Shown here in pieces: positions 6,934-14,277 of a DNA stretch of 16,542 nt. The first letter of the stretch is position 1, and every line of letters begins with the position of its first letter. The translations under genes were made by a program, and so were the position numbers. Source of the stretch: DATFKA01 sp042095835 (GTDB lineage Bacteria; Bacteroidota; Bacteroidia; Chitinophagales; Saprospiraceae); the NCBI GenBank assembly GCA_042095835.1, contig JBELML010000144.1, positions 1-16,542 of the forward strand. Reading direction: 5' to 3'. The notes under the pieces are model-generated. The model was not told where the DNA came from. It worked only from the letters and a program-made list of their open reading frames with translations, and ran no database searches.

Positions 6934-7842
6934 TTATTCCTGATGAATGTGTAAACCGATCTGACGGTGGATACGCAGCGAATTATCCGCTGCTCGCTTC
7001 CAATAGGAGATTCCTGTTCCGATGGTGTTTCCTGCGAGGCCAGGGACTTGCCAATCTACATAGAATCCGGTGTAGCGAATGTAGCCATCTTTTACTTGAT
7101 CATAGGCATATGTTACCCCTTGGATAGAATCGATTTTAGCAGGATAATGATAATAAGCCTGATAGTGTTTAAGTAGGTTTTCTTTGCCTGCTTTGATGGT
7201 ATCGGCAAAAGGTAGATACATGCCATCATCTGAATACGCATTGGCAGATCGCTCGGGATTACGTATGATAACACTCCGCTCATTGAGCGCATTATATGCC
7301 TCTAACTCCCAGGGGATTGTTATTGGTTTTGGTGGTACTATTGCTGCTGATTTCACAATCAAATGGTTAGGGTTTTCAATCTGATGTAGATACCCAAAAG
7401 ATGCTGCTCGAAGCTTTAATTGCTGCTCTTCATCTAGACGCCATACGTTCATATATTTTCCACGGTAGCTTTTTCCATTAGTCAATACTTTGGTGAATAA
7501 GCCAATTTCTATAAATCGGTTATCCAGATTCAACAAGTCTATGGTCTCTCGGGAATAGGTTTCAATCTCCTCTCTTTTATAAATCGCTTCATAATAATTT
7601 TGGATGTTTTTAGGAGATTGAATGAGTGGGTTGTACTCCGGCATAAGCAATGATTGATCATCGTACAAATCACTAATAAATGCAAAAGACTTCGTCTTAG
7701 CGGCTTCTATAATCTGAGCATTATACACACTAATCTGTTGCTCTAGGTCTAATGGTGTTGATAGATCACCGGATTCTTGTATGGTTGGTGCACTACATGC
7801 AAAGTGAAGTGCTAGGATTAAAAGTAGTTGATAACTTTTCAT
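6934..7842 (-). CDS. Putative lipoprotein with two NTF2/SnoaL-like domains
   Basis: The protein has 302 residues. The N-terminus is a short signal sequence ending at Cys16 (HFAC); the -3 residue is His, so the lipobox is imperfect. Two repeats of similar plan follow. Residues about 35-155 contain YDDQSLLMPEYNPLIQSPKNIQNYYEAI and later GKYMNVWR. Residues about 178-300 contain YSDDGMYLPFADTIKAGKENLLKHYQAYY and later GTGISYWKR. Each has the DUF4440/SnoaL pattern of a helical start, a variable pocket strand and a final beta sheet. Such proteins bind small hydrophobic ligands or act as isomerase-like enzymes; no activity can be assigned. It begins the transcript that continues into the AraC gene, so it might present a ligand to the pathway. 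A TAnnTTTG promoter element lies about 56 bases upstream. Confidence 0.75.
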   Translation of the reverse strand: MKSYQLLLILALHFACSAPTIQESGDLSTPLDLEQQISVYNAQIIEAAKTKSFAFISDLYDDQSLLMPEYNPLIQSPKNIQNYYEAIYKREEIETYSRETIDLLNLDNRFIEIGLFTKVLTNGKSYRGKYMNVWRLDEEQQLKLRAASFGYLHQIENPNHLIVKSAAIVPPKPITIPWELEAYNALNERSVIIRNPERSANAYSDDGMYLPFADTIKAGKENLLKHYQAYYHYPAKIDSIQGVTYAYDQVKDGYIRYTGFYVDWQVPGLAGNTIGTGISYWKRAADNSLRIHRQIGLHIHQE

Positions 7843-7897
7843 GGTAGTGTTGGATTAAAGGTATAGGAGACTAAAACCTTAAGTACTTATCAAGGGC

Positions 7898-7905
7898 CAA
7901 AATTA
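7898..7905 (-). promoter_or_regulatory. Bacteroidota -7 element (TAATTTTG) for the lipoprotein-AraC transcript
   Basis: Read on the minus strand, TAATTTTG matches the Bacteroidota consensus TAnnTTTG exactly. It would start transcription near 7891, giving a leader of about 48 bases before the ATG at 7842. I do not see a convincing -33 TTG element at the usual spacing, so this rests on the -7 box and position. It overlaps the decayed serine hydrolase region. Confidence 0.45.
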
Positions 7906-7951
7906 CAATGACTATACTGAACATGCTAAATATTCAGACAGCCATTTCTGA

Positions 7952-8293
7952 ATAGCCGACTACGCTGCCCAATATCAAGATTTATAGCTGGATATTCCTA
8001 TTGAAACCTATGCAATGATGCTAGGCAAGCAAAATGAATATCCCGAAGAATATCAGGAGCGGCTACCTGATGTTAAGGTACACGTTGGCCTTGGATGGTT
8101 TATAGAAAATACGCCTTATGGGAAAGTCATTCGGCACGGAGGCAATAATGGAGATTTTATGTCTCAATTTAAATTGTACGACGATTTAGGGATGGCTTAT
8201 TTTATGACAACGAATGGTTATACAGGTTATCTACTTTCTAGTGAAGTAGAGAAGCTTCTGATTGATTCAGAAAAGCTAAAAAAGAAGTTTTAG
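7952..8293 (+). pseudogene. 3' remnant of a serine hydrolase (class C beta-lactamase / PBP-like) gene
   Basis: The open part (8015-8293, 92 codons) encodes the C-terminal end of the beta-lactamase/transpeptidase-like fold: GLGWFIENTPYGKVIRHGG followed by the strand GDFMSQFKLYDDLGMAYFMTTN. The HGG (8135-8143) corresponds to the KTG-box position of this family. Homology appears to continue upstream in the same frame as ADYAAQYQDL, a TAG stop (7985-7987), then LDIPIETYAMML, which resembles the usual helix carrying DYAKF before the C-terminal lobe. A further TGA is at 7949-7951. The catalytic SxxK and YxN parts, which need several hundred more residues, are absent. It is therefore a truncated, decaying gene rather than a small functional protein. 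The surviving end closes next to a strong hairpin at 8324-8371. Confidence 0.75.
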
Positions 8294-8323
8294 CCGGCTT
8301 CAGCGAATATGCTGAAAATAATA

Positions 8324-8371
8324 AGGTAGAGCTGGGCAGAAGCATTGTAATGCCTCTGCCCAGCTCTGCCT
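8324..8371 (-). terminator. Long near-perfect hairpin terminator
   Basis: The 13-base arm AGAGCTGGGCAGA (8328-8340) pairs perfectly with TCTGCCCAGCTCT (8355-8367). Inside, GCATT (8342-8346) pairs with AATGC (8349-8353), and outside, AGG (8324-8326) pairs with CCT (8369-8371) across one wobble. The minus-strand continuation is TTATTATTTTC, a fair U-tract. It terminates the four-helix membrane protein gene, whose TAG stop (8370-8372) sits at the stem base. It may also act on read-through from the convergent remnant. Confidence 0.75.
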
Positions 8372-8771
8372 AACTTGATACCTGCCTTGGATTTTTGGGA
8401 GTAGCCAATTTCCAAACAGTTACTAGAATGCATATGATAGCAGCCATATTCATAATGGCAAAGAATATCTCATCTAACTGTCCTGCTGGAAGGGTGTGTA
8501 GAATACCACCAGCGGCGAGTACGGTGGCAATTGTATTCGCCCAAGCATTGACTTTGTTGTTTAAAATTCTAGAGAGTAGAATCATTAAAATGGGTATCTC
8601 TACGATGAAAGCGAATAGAAGCATCACTTCATCTGAAAGGTGTAAGGACATCATGTTTTCGATATATCCAGCTGTTGGAAACTCATGTAGGTCTCTTAGG
8701 ATCATATTAAAAAGGATAAATATCCAGAGGGTAGAAACGAATGCTCTAGGATCGATTTTATGCATGAACAT
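8370..8771 (-). CDS. Four-helix membrane protein (DUF6326-like)
   Basis: The protein has 133 residues with four hydrophobic segments (about 10-25, 47-67, 77-92, 103-122). The short loops contain LHEFPTAGYIENM, LNNKVNAWAN and LHTLPAGQLDEIF. The layout and loop motifs recall the small Bacteroidota family DUF6326, which is found as a stand-alone protein of this length; I make that link from memory with moderate confidence. No catalytic motif is visible and the function is unknown. The start could be the ATG at 8771 or the second ATG two codons later. It follows the coiled-coil membrane protein gene by 41 bases in the same direction and may be co-transcribed with it. Confidence 0.7.
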   Translation of the reverse strand: MFMHKIDPRAFVSTLWIFILFNMILRDLHEFPTAGYIENMMSLHLSDEVMLLFAFIVEIPILMILLSRILNNKVNAWANTIATVLAAGGILHTLPAGQLDEIFFAIMNMAAIICILVTVWKLATPKNPRQVSS

Positions 8772-8812
8772 TTATAGTTGATTTTGAAGAAAGTAATTTA
8801 TTACAGAGTGTA

Positions 8813-9190
8813 CTAAGGTTGACGGTTTATGCAAGCACTAGCAAAGAGAGATAAGTCTCGGGTGATCTCTTCTTTTAGTTGATGGATTTCTTGCCTGTAT
8901 TCCTGTATTTGTAGACGCTCCCGATTGGAAGGATTTGGAGCAGGCCCTCCAATTAGGCTCTGAATTTTCTTCTTCAGAAAAGCAATACGCTTCCTGTTGG
9001 ATTGGACTACTGCTAGTTGTGGAAATTGCTCTACGACTTCTTGAGAGGTGGATAATCCCTCGTCTAGCATCAATGCCTCCATCGTTTCTAGGTACTTGAC
9101 CTCTTCTGGGGTTTTAATAGAAAAGGTGAGTATAAGAAGGCATGTAAAAATGAAGGATGCGATGCCTACGACCACTTTAATGATATCCAT
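8813..9190 (-). CDS. Small membrane-anchored coiled-coil protein, unknown function
   Basis: The protein has 125 residues. It has an N-terminal transmembrane segment (about 4-23), then a charged region. Residues about 65-78 (RKRIAFLKKKIQSL) and 90-112 (RERLQIQEYRQEIHQLKEEI) show heptad-like spacing of hydrophobic residues, suggesting a helical hairpin or coiled coil around a Gly-Pro-rich turn (GGPAPNPS). The soluble part could face either side. I do not recognise a family. It lies between the Crp/Fnr gene (113-base gap) and the four-helix protein gene, all on the minus strand. Confidence 0.6.
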   Translation of the reverse strand: MDIIKVVVGIASFIFTCLLILTFSIKTPEEVKYLETMEALMLDEGLSTSQEVVEQFPQLAVVQSNRKRIAFLKKKIQSLIGGPAPNPSNRERLQIQEYRQEIHQLKEEITRDLSLFASACINRQP

Positions 9191-9303
9191 AATTGATTGA
9201 TTAGGTTACTTTGTATGGGGCAAATATCAAAGTATACCTAAGCATATTCATTGACTTCGGTTAAGAAAGGGATAAGTGCTTATAAGCTTCTATGAAAAAG
9301 GTA

Positions 9304-9894
9304 TTATTCACTTTTTCTATTGGACCACATTCTTTTTCTAATTCTACTTAAGGATTCGGGTTGGATGCCCAAATAGCTAGCAATCATATATTGGGGAACT
9401 CTTTCTACCAAATCGGGGCGATCGTCTAAGAGTTTTTGGTAGCGCATTTCGGGAGAGAGGTTTTTCAGGTCATCTAATACCATCTGCTTCTTTGCACTTA
9501 GGCTGTCTCCAATTTTGACAAAGATGGGAACAAACCTGGGGAATTGCTCTAAAAACTGCTGCGTGCGTTCCTCTGTACCTGTAGAAATCAAAGAAGGTTC
9601 TACACAAGACAAGAAGTACTTAGAAGGTTTTTTAGTCGTATAGCTAACAGGAGCAATAGGGTCGTTTTCGGTATAAAAATCCATGATCTTCTCTTCTCCA
9701 TCTTCTAAATAATACCTTTTTACACAACCCTTTAATACCAAAAAGCACTCTTTGGCCAACTGCCCTTCTTGGAGTAAAAACGCTCCTTTTTTGTACTGTC
9801 TAATAATTTTTTCCTGATGGATGAGTTGCACCTCATGCTCACTGAGGCTGATATATTGAGAGAAGTACTCGACTAGAAGGTTATTGGAATCCAT
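9304..9894 (-). CDS. Crp/Fnr-family transcriptional regulator
   Basis: From the ATG at 9894 the protein has 196 residues. The N-terminal cyclic-nucleotide-binding-like beta barrel carries KKGAFLLQEGQLAKECFLVLKGCVKRYY. The phosphate-binding cassette region is not canonical: the Arg-containing cAMP signature is missing, as in most Bacteroidota members, so the ligand may not be cAMP. The C-terminal winged helix contains RVPQYMIASYLGIQPESLSRIRKRM, the recognition helix of this subgroup. No Fnr-type N-terminal cysteine cluster is present. The frame extends to a TTG at 9939, but the ATG start gives the usual N-terminus for the family. It is divergent from the LytS-type kinase, so it may regulate that pair or respond with it, which is inference. 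Confidence 0.88.
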   Translation of the reverse strand: MDSNNLLVEYFSQYISLSEHEVQLIHQEKIIRQYKKGAFLLQEGQLAKECFLVLKGCVKRYYLEDGEEKIMDFYTENDPIAPVSYTTKKPSKYFLSCVEPSLISTGTEERTQQFLEQFPRFVPIFVKIGDSLSAKKQMVLDDLKNLSPEMRYQKLLDDRPDLVERVPQYMIASYLGIQPESLSRIRKRMWSNRKSE

Positions 9895-9939
9895 GACAGG
9901 TAGCTGGTTTAAAAAAGTTCCGAATTTATTGGCTATCAA

Positions 9940-10116
9940 ATTCTTTTTCAGGTAGCATCTAATATACCCATAATTCTCTTATAGCATATGTTTAAGTCAT
10001 ACATTAGCGAGCAATGTCCAACAAAGTTGAAGTAAAAAATACGATGCTTAGACTCCAAAAATAAGGTGTTCATCAAGTTTTACTAGGTATCAAGCAGAGA
10101 AGTTTATTTTTGTAGT
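9940..10116. promoter_or_regulatory. Divergent intergenic region between the Crp/Fnr and kinase genes
   Basis: About 180-220 bases separate the two divergent start codons. The plus-strand side contains an exact -7 box next to the kinase ATG (see the separate entry). On the minus-strand side I find no TAnnTTTG match upstream of the Crp/Fnr gene. No clear Crp-type palindrome (TGTGA-N6-TCACA) is visible. The region is AT-rich and carries no RNA gene that I can recognise. Confidence 0.4.
10105..10112 (+). promoter_or_regulatory. Bacteroidota -7 element (TATTTTTG) directly before the kinase start
   Basis: TATTTTTG matches TAnnTTTG exactly and ends only four bases before the ATG at 10117. With the usual distance from the -7 box to the start site, transcription would begin at or within a few bases of the ATG, so the mRNA would be leaderless or nearly so. 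A -33 partner is not convincing; the best is TTTT near 10078-10081, at slightly long spacing. Confidence 0.5.
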
Positions 10117-11226
10117 ATGAATAGCACACTGCTGAAAGATTATAGATCCCTTCTTCTGGGAGGTATTATTGCTACAGGTATAGCATTACTGCTACTTGAG
10201 AGGCAGTTGGTGATTATCGATCCAGATAGGGTCTCTAATGCTGTTTCTATAGCAGTAAATATTCTTGCTTTTTGCCTCTGTTGGCTTATCGTGTCTTTGT
10301 TAATTCATAGAGGTTCGATCTTATCTGTTTTGGGTGTTTTGAGTTTGCTTCTTATCGCTATTGCGGCGGAGCGAATACTGCGCTTACCGATAAATCCGAT
10401 CACCTTCCCCTTGCTGATTCTTTTTTGGCTAGGAGTGATTTACTTGATTGTACCAGACTTTTTCAAGAAGTACCAAGTGCCGATTCTTGTGGTCTATGGG
10501 ACGCTTCTCTCCTACTTTTTCTTTTTTAGGTTGGTACCTAATTATGTACAAGATTATCACCAAAACTTTCTTCGATTCACCTTGGTACCGCTTCCGGTCT
10601 TGGCACTGTTGTGGGTCTACGAGCAATGGCGTTGGTTGAAAATGCTCAAAGCCGATAAAGCCAAGGCAGAATTAACCCTACTGAAAAATCAGATCGACCC
10701 TCATTTTTTCTTTAATACCCTCAACAACCTATACGGATTGGCCGTAGAGAAATCAGACCGAGCTCCAGAGATGATCCTCAAGCTCTCGGATATGATGCGA
10801 TATACGATTTATGAAGGGCAAGCCGATTTTGTGGATTTAAATGACGAACTACATTATTTGGAGGATTATATCGAATTGCATAAGATTCGGTACCAAAAAA
10901 AGGTAGATATTTCTTTTACAAAAGATATTCAGGCTGCTCACAAAATTGCACCGCTACTTTTGATTGTTCCTTTAGAAAATGCCTTTAAACACGGAGTAGA
11001 ACGGCTTTCTGAAAATGCCTTTATAGAATTAGACATCAAAACAACAGCTACTAGCATCGTTTATCGAATACAGAATAATTTTGAATCCCAAGAGGAACGA
11101 TCAAGGGGAATAGGCTTGGCCAATTTGAAAAAACGGCTCACTTTGATCTACCCCAATCAGCATCAATTGGATATCACCATAAAGGGAGATACCTATACAC
11201 TTCGCTTAGAAATTTATCCAACATGA
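10117..11226 (+). CDS. LytS-type sensor histidine kinase (His_kinase family)
   Basis: The protein has 369 residues. About six transmembrane helices occupy residues 10-170 with no large extracytoplasmic domain, so the signal is probably sensed within the membrane. The His_kinase domain follows: LKNQIDPHFFFNTLNNLY with the phospho-acceptor His196, then KLSDMMRYTIYEG, the N-box PLENAFKHG (Asn288) and the G-box RGIGLANLKKRL (330-341). This is the usual layout of Bacteroidota kinases paired with LytTR regulators. Its TGA stop overlaps the ATG of the response regulator by four bases (ATGA), so the two are translationally coupled. The signal is unknown. Confidence 0.94.
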   Translation: MNSTLLKDYRSLLLGGIIATGIALLLLERQLVIIDPDRVSNAVSIAVNILAFCLCWLIVSLLIHRGSILSVLGVLSLLLIAIAAERILRLPINPITFPLLILFWLGVIYLIVPDFFKKYQVPILVVYGTLLSYFFFFRLVPNYVQDYHQNFLRFTLVPLPVLALLWVYEQWRWLKMLKADKAKAELTLLKNQIDPHFFFNTLNNLYGLAVEKSDRAPEMILKLSDMMRYTIYEGQADFVDLNDELHYLEDYIELHKIRYQKKVDISFTKDIQAAHKIAPLLLIVPLENAFKHGVERLSENAFIELDIKTTATSIVYRIQNNFESQEERSRGIGLANLKKRLTLIYPNQHQLDITIKGDTYTLRLEIYPT

Positions 11227-11927
11227 ATTATCTCATCGTAGACGACGAACCCATTGCGCACCGTATCATTGAAGGGTACTGTGCCGAATTATCTCACCTA
11301 CAAAAGGTAGGTAATGCGTATAATGCTTTGGAGGCTTCGGTCATTGTCACTAAGCACCAGGTAGATTTGATTTTTTTAGATCTCAATATGCCTAAATTGA
11401 CAGGCTACGAATGGCTGAAAACTCTAGCACAAGCACCACAAATTATCGTGACTACAGCCTATCAGGAGTATGCTTTGGAAGGCTACGAATTGGATATTGT
11501 AGACTATCTCTTAAAACCTTTTTCTTTCGCAAGATTCCTCAAAGCTGTCAACAAAGTTCAGAAGCTTGCAACAGAGGCTACTACGCCAGTGCCGACTTCG
11601 CTACCGCTCCAAAACAATCGATTTTTTCTCAAAGGAGATAAGAAGCATCACCAAATCAATACGGGTGATATCCTCTATGTGGAGGCTTTTGGCAACTATT
11701 CCAAGCTCTACTTAAAGGAGGAAATGATTCTCAGTCACGAAAAAATATCCAGCTTAGAGGCTTTGCTGGCAGATGATAATTTCTTGCGTGTACATAAATC
11801 CTTCATTGTGGCCATAGACAAAATCAAACTCATCCAGGGAAATGTTATCTACCTGTTCAATGAGCAACGGGTGCCGATTGGCCAGACGTACCGTAGTCAA
11901 GTGAATATTCTATTGAATAGGAAGTGA
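11223..11927 (+). CDS. LytTR-family response regulator
   Basis: The protein has 234 residues. The receiver domain (1 to about 115) has the acidic pocket Asp7, Asp8 and Glu9, the phosphorylation site Asp53 (IFLDLNMP), the switch Thr77 region (IIVTTAY) and the conserved Lys98 (LLKPF). A Pro/Thr-rich linker (about 115-128) leads to a LytTR DNA-binding domain (about 132-232) with ILYVEAFGNYSKLYL and FLRVHKSFIVAIDKI. LytTR proteins bind short direct repeats upstream of their targets; no target is assigned here. It is coupled to the kinase by the ATGA overlap. It ends only 14 bases from the stop of the convergent SulP gene, and no terminator hairpin is visible between them. Confidence 0.95.
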   Translation: MNYLIVDDEPIAHRIIEGYCAELSHLQKVGNAYNALEASVIVTKHQVDLIFLDLNMPKLTGYEWLKTLAQAPQIIVTTAYQEYALEGYELDIVDYLLKPFSFARFLKAVNKVQKLATEATTPVPTSLPLQNNRFFLKGDKKHHQINTGDILYVEAFGNYSKLYLKEEMILSHEKISSLEALLADDNFLRVHKSFIVAIDKIKLIQGNVIYLFNEQRVPIGQTYRSQVNILLNRK

Positions 11928-11941
11928 TTTGCTGCACTATC

Positions 11942-14152
11942 CTAAGTTTCCTCTTTTATCATCGACTTAAAGTTTTCCAAAAACTGGATCATTTTGATAT
12001 AATCTTTGGCTTGAGCCAGTGTGAAATTGTTGCTAAAAATCAAGATGGCTTCTCCATTACTTTCGAGATGATGTAGCCCGCTGATCTCAATCAGAACCTT
12101 CAGTTTGTCGGTCAAGAAGGCATCCATAGCCTCAATATTTTCCACTTTGATGGTATAATCTTTAGGCGAATTATTATAAACCGAATAATCAATATCTCGA
12201 TGCTCAGAAATGGGTAGCACGCGATCTAGAAAGTCTTTTTTCTCGATGGTAAATTTGGGGATAGGATTGGAGAATTTGAGTAAGCCAAGCGTGGTTTTGT
12301 ACTCATCTGGAAAAATATCGGCCCCTTCTTCGAAGGTCACGTCGATTAACTCCGTATGCATATCATGATCATTGTCAGAAATGCAGTTGGATTCGGCTTC
12401 TACCGGACGGGTTTTGAAGAAATAGAAGGACTCGAAATAGTCCAAATCTTCGACCGGATCTACTTGGAAATGCCAGCCATAGCTTTCTGCCAACTCTTTG
12501 AGTTTTTGTTGCCGGCGATTGAGCGGCTCTACGGCATCAATTTTAAATTTGGTGGCCAATTTATGGTCGGTAGAAGAAATATGACGCTCTAAACCAATGA
12601 TATTAAGATCGCCTCCGCTGTTTTGATGGCTTTTTTGAAAATCATACAAATCCTCCAAAACGGTGGTGCCCACCAATCGGGTTTCGGATAGATCAATCGT
12701 AGCATTAGCACCCGAAGGAATTTGACTCACTAAATGATTGATTCTCAGGATACCTAAAAAATTGGCAATACCTCTGATTTTTAAATCATAACTACCATCG
12801 GGTTTCATGACCAAGTTGGAACCAGAGTCAAAAATCATTTTAAAAAATCGAGGTACCGAAACTCTAGCCAGCAATAAGTGGCTCACCAAGGCTAGTAACA
12901 AACCTCCAAAAAGGCCAATCAATAGGTTGGTATAAAGGGTTAAAGCCATAGTGCCAATAAAAAAGATCAACTGCTCAATACCGTGGCTATAAATCTGTTT
13001 GAAAACCGAAGGAGAGGCCAATTTGAAACCAGTATAAACCAGCAAAATGGCGAAAGCACACAAAGGTACTCGCTGCATAATCGGACTCAAGACCACAATG
13101 AATAGTAACAATAAAAGGCCTTGATACATATTGGACCACTTGGTCTTGGCGCCATTGTGTACATTGACGGTACTCCGGATAATCACTGCAATAATGGGCA
13201 AGCCACCAATGAGTCCGGCGACCATAGTACTCAGTCCGATACCAGTCAAGTCTTTATTCAAATCCGTTTTGCGCTTGTAAGGATCAATTTTGTCTATCGC
13301 CTTGGCGATAGCTAAGGATTCAATACTCGAAATCATTAAAATAGAGAGGACTGTAGTCCAAAATTCAATGGTATCAATCTTGCCAAAATTGGGATGCATA
13401 ATGGAGTCCATAATATTGTCGGGAATATCCAACAATAACTTGGGGCCCACTTCGTAAGCTGTTCCAAAGAAAGAAAGCGTATGTTCCTCAAAGAAATTGA
13501 ATAGATAGGCAAAAGGTATTGACAAGGCAATCACCCACATGGGCGTAGGCAGTAAATGAAAAAAGCGATAGCTGATTTTTGAATGGAAGAGCAATAAAAG
13601 CAAGCCCACCAGAGAGATCATAACTACAAAAGGATTGGCCTTGGGTAGGTAAATAACCGCATCCATCAGGTTTTCGATGATGCTGGGACTTTTGGAGTAG
13701 GTACCAAGAGCCACATGGATCTGTTTAGCAAAAATGATAATCCCAATGGCGGCTAATAGGCCGTGAATCACCGAAGAGTGGAAGATATCTGCCAGGCGAC
13801 CTAATCGAAGTAAGCCAAGTAGGACCTGAATTGCTCCCGAAACGACCACCGCAGCCAGTACATAATTGAAGGCTTGGCCCGTACCATCATCCATGAGGGT
13901 AATACCCAGCAAGATCACGGCAATCACTCCTTTTGCTGGGCCGTTGACAGAAATATGTCCACCTCGATAAAGAGTAGTGACCACTCCTCCAACGATTGCT
14001 GATAAAATGCCCGACATGGCAGGGGCGCCTGCTGCCAAGGCGATGCCTAGAGAAAGTGGTAAGGCGATGAGCGCTACGCTGACAGCAGCAATCAGATCGC
14101 TTTGCCAATTTTCAATTAATCCTTGAATGCCCTTTTTTGGTGTAATTTCCAT
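11942..14152 (-). CDS. SulP-family inorganic anion transporter with STAS domain and C-terminal extension
   Basis: The protein has 736 residues. The membrane domain (about 15-430) contains the SulP landmarks SVALIALPLSLGIALAAGAP, the GGHISVNGPAKG segment (64-75), Glu278 in the SSIESL helix and a GGLPIIAVIIRSTVNVHNGAKT stretch near 316-337. A STAS domain follows at about 455-540 (ATIDLSETRLVGTTVLEDLYDF). The last roughly 195 residues form a further domain with VTFEEGADIFPDEYKTTLGLL and PKFTIEKKDFLDRVL. I recall this extension from other Bacteroidota SulP proteins; its role is unknown. Members move sulfate, bicarbonate or related anions, usually with Na+ or H+. This subgroup is often found beside carbonic anhydrase genes, but none is present here, so sulfate versus bicarbonate is undecided. 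The ATG at 14152 is the only good start. Confidence 0.92.
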   Translation of the reverse strand: MEITPKKGIQGLIENWQSDLIAAVSVALIALPLSLGIALAAGAPAMSGILSAIVGGVVTTLYRGGHISVNGPAKGVIAVILLGITLMDDGTGQAFNYVLAAVVVSGAIQVLLGLLRLGRLADIFHSSVIHGLLAAIGIIIFAKQIHVALGTYSKSPSIIENLMDAVIYLPKANPFVVMISLVGLLLLLFHSKISYRFFHLLPTPMWVIALSIPFAYLFNFFEEHTLSFFGTAYEVGPKLLLDIPDNIMDSIMHPNFGKIDTIEFWTTVLSILMISSIESLAIAKAIDKIDPYKRKTDLNKDLTGIGLSTMVAGLIGGLPIIAVIIRSTVNVHNGAKTKWSNMYQGLLLLLFIVVLSPIMQRVPLCAFAILLVYTGFKLASPSVFKQIYSHGIEQLIFFIGTMALTLYTNLLIGLFGGLLLALVSHLLLARVSVPRFFKMIFDSGSNLVMKPDGSYDLKIRGIANFLGILRINHLVSQIPSGANATIDLSETRLVGTTVLEDLYDFQKSHQNSGGDLNIIGLERHISSTDHKLATKFKIDAVEPLNRRQQKLKELAESYGWHFQVDPVEDLDYFESFYFFKTRPVEAESNCISDNDHDMHTELIDVTFEEGADIFPDEYKTTLGLLKFSNPIPKFTIEKKDFLDRVLPISEHRDIDYSVYNNSPKDYTIKVENIEAMDAFLTDKLKVLIEISGLHHLESNGEAILIFSNNFTLAQAKDYIKMIQFLENFKSMIKEET

Positions 14153-14277
14153 TTAATAATTTACCCGGTGTGAAATGCTGTTTTTGCTTCAATAGGATAA
14201 AATAGTAAATATGTGGGAACTTATGGCATATTGACACCGCGAAGCTGTTTTTCTACTTCCTAAAGCTAGGTGGCGAT
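14153..14277 (-). promoter_or_regulatory. SulP upstream region
   Basis: These 125 bases separate the SulP start from the methyltransferase remnant. They should contain the SulP promoter. On the minus strand, TATTTTAT near 14200 is only a partial match to TAnnTTTG, and I see no strong -33 box. No coding homology is apparent in the three minus-strand frames. Confidence 0.3.

Noticed and set aside
9278..9287. Palindrome GCTTATAAGC downstream of the Crp/Fnr gene
   Set aside because: Only 10 bases, no loop and no T-run following on the minus strand; expected by chance in sequence of this composition.
9895..9939. N-terminal extension of the Crp/Fnr protein from a TTG codon
   Set aside because: The ATG at 9894 gives the usual family N-terminus; the extension needs a rare start codon and adds 15 residues without homology.
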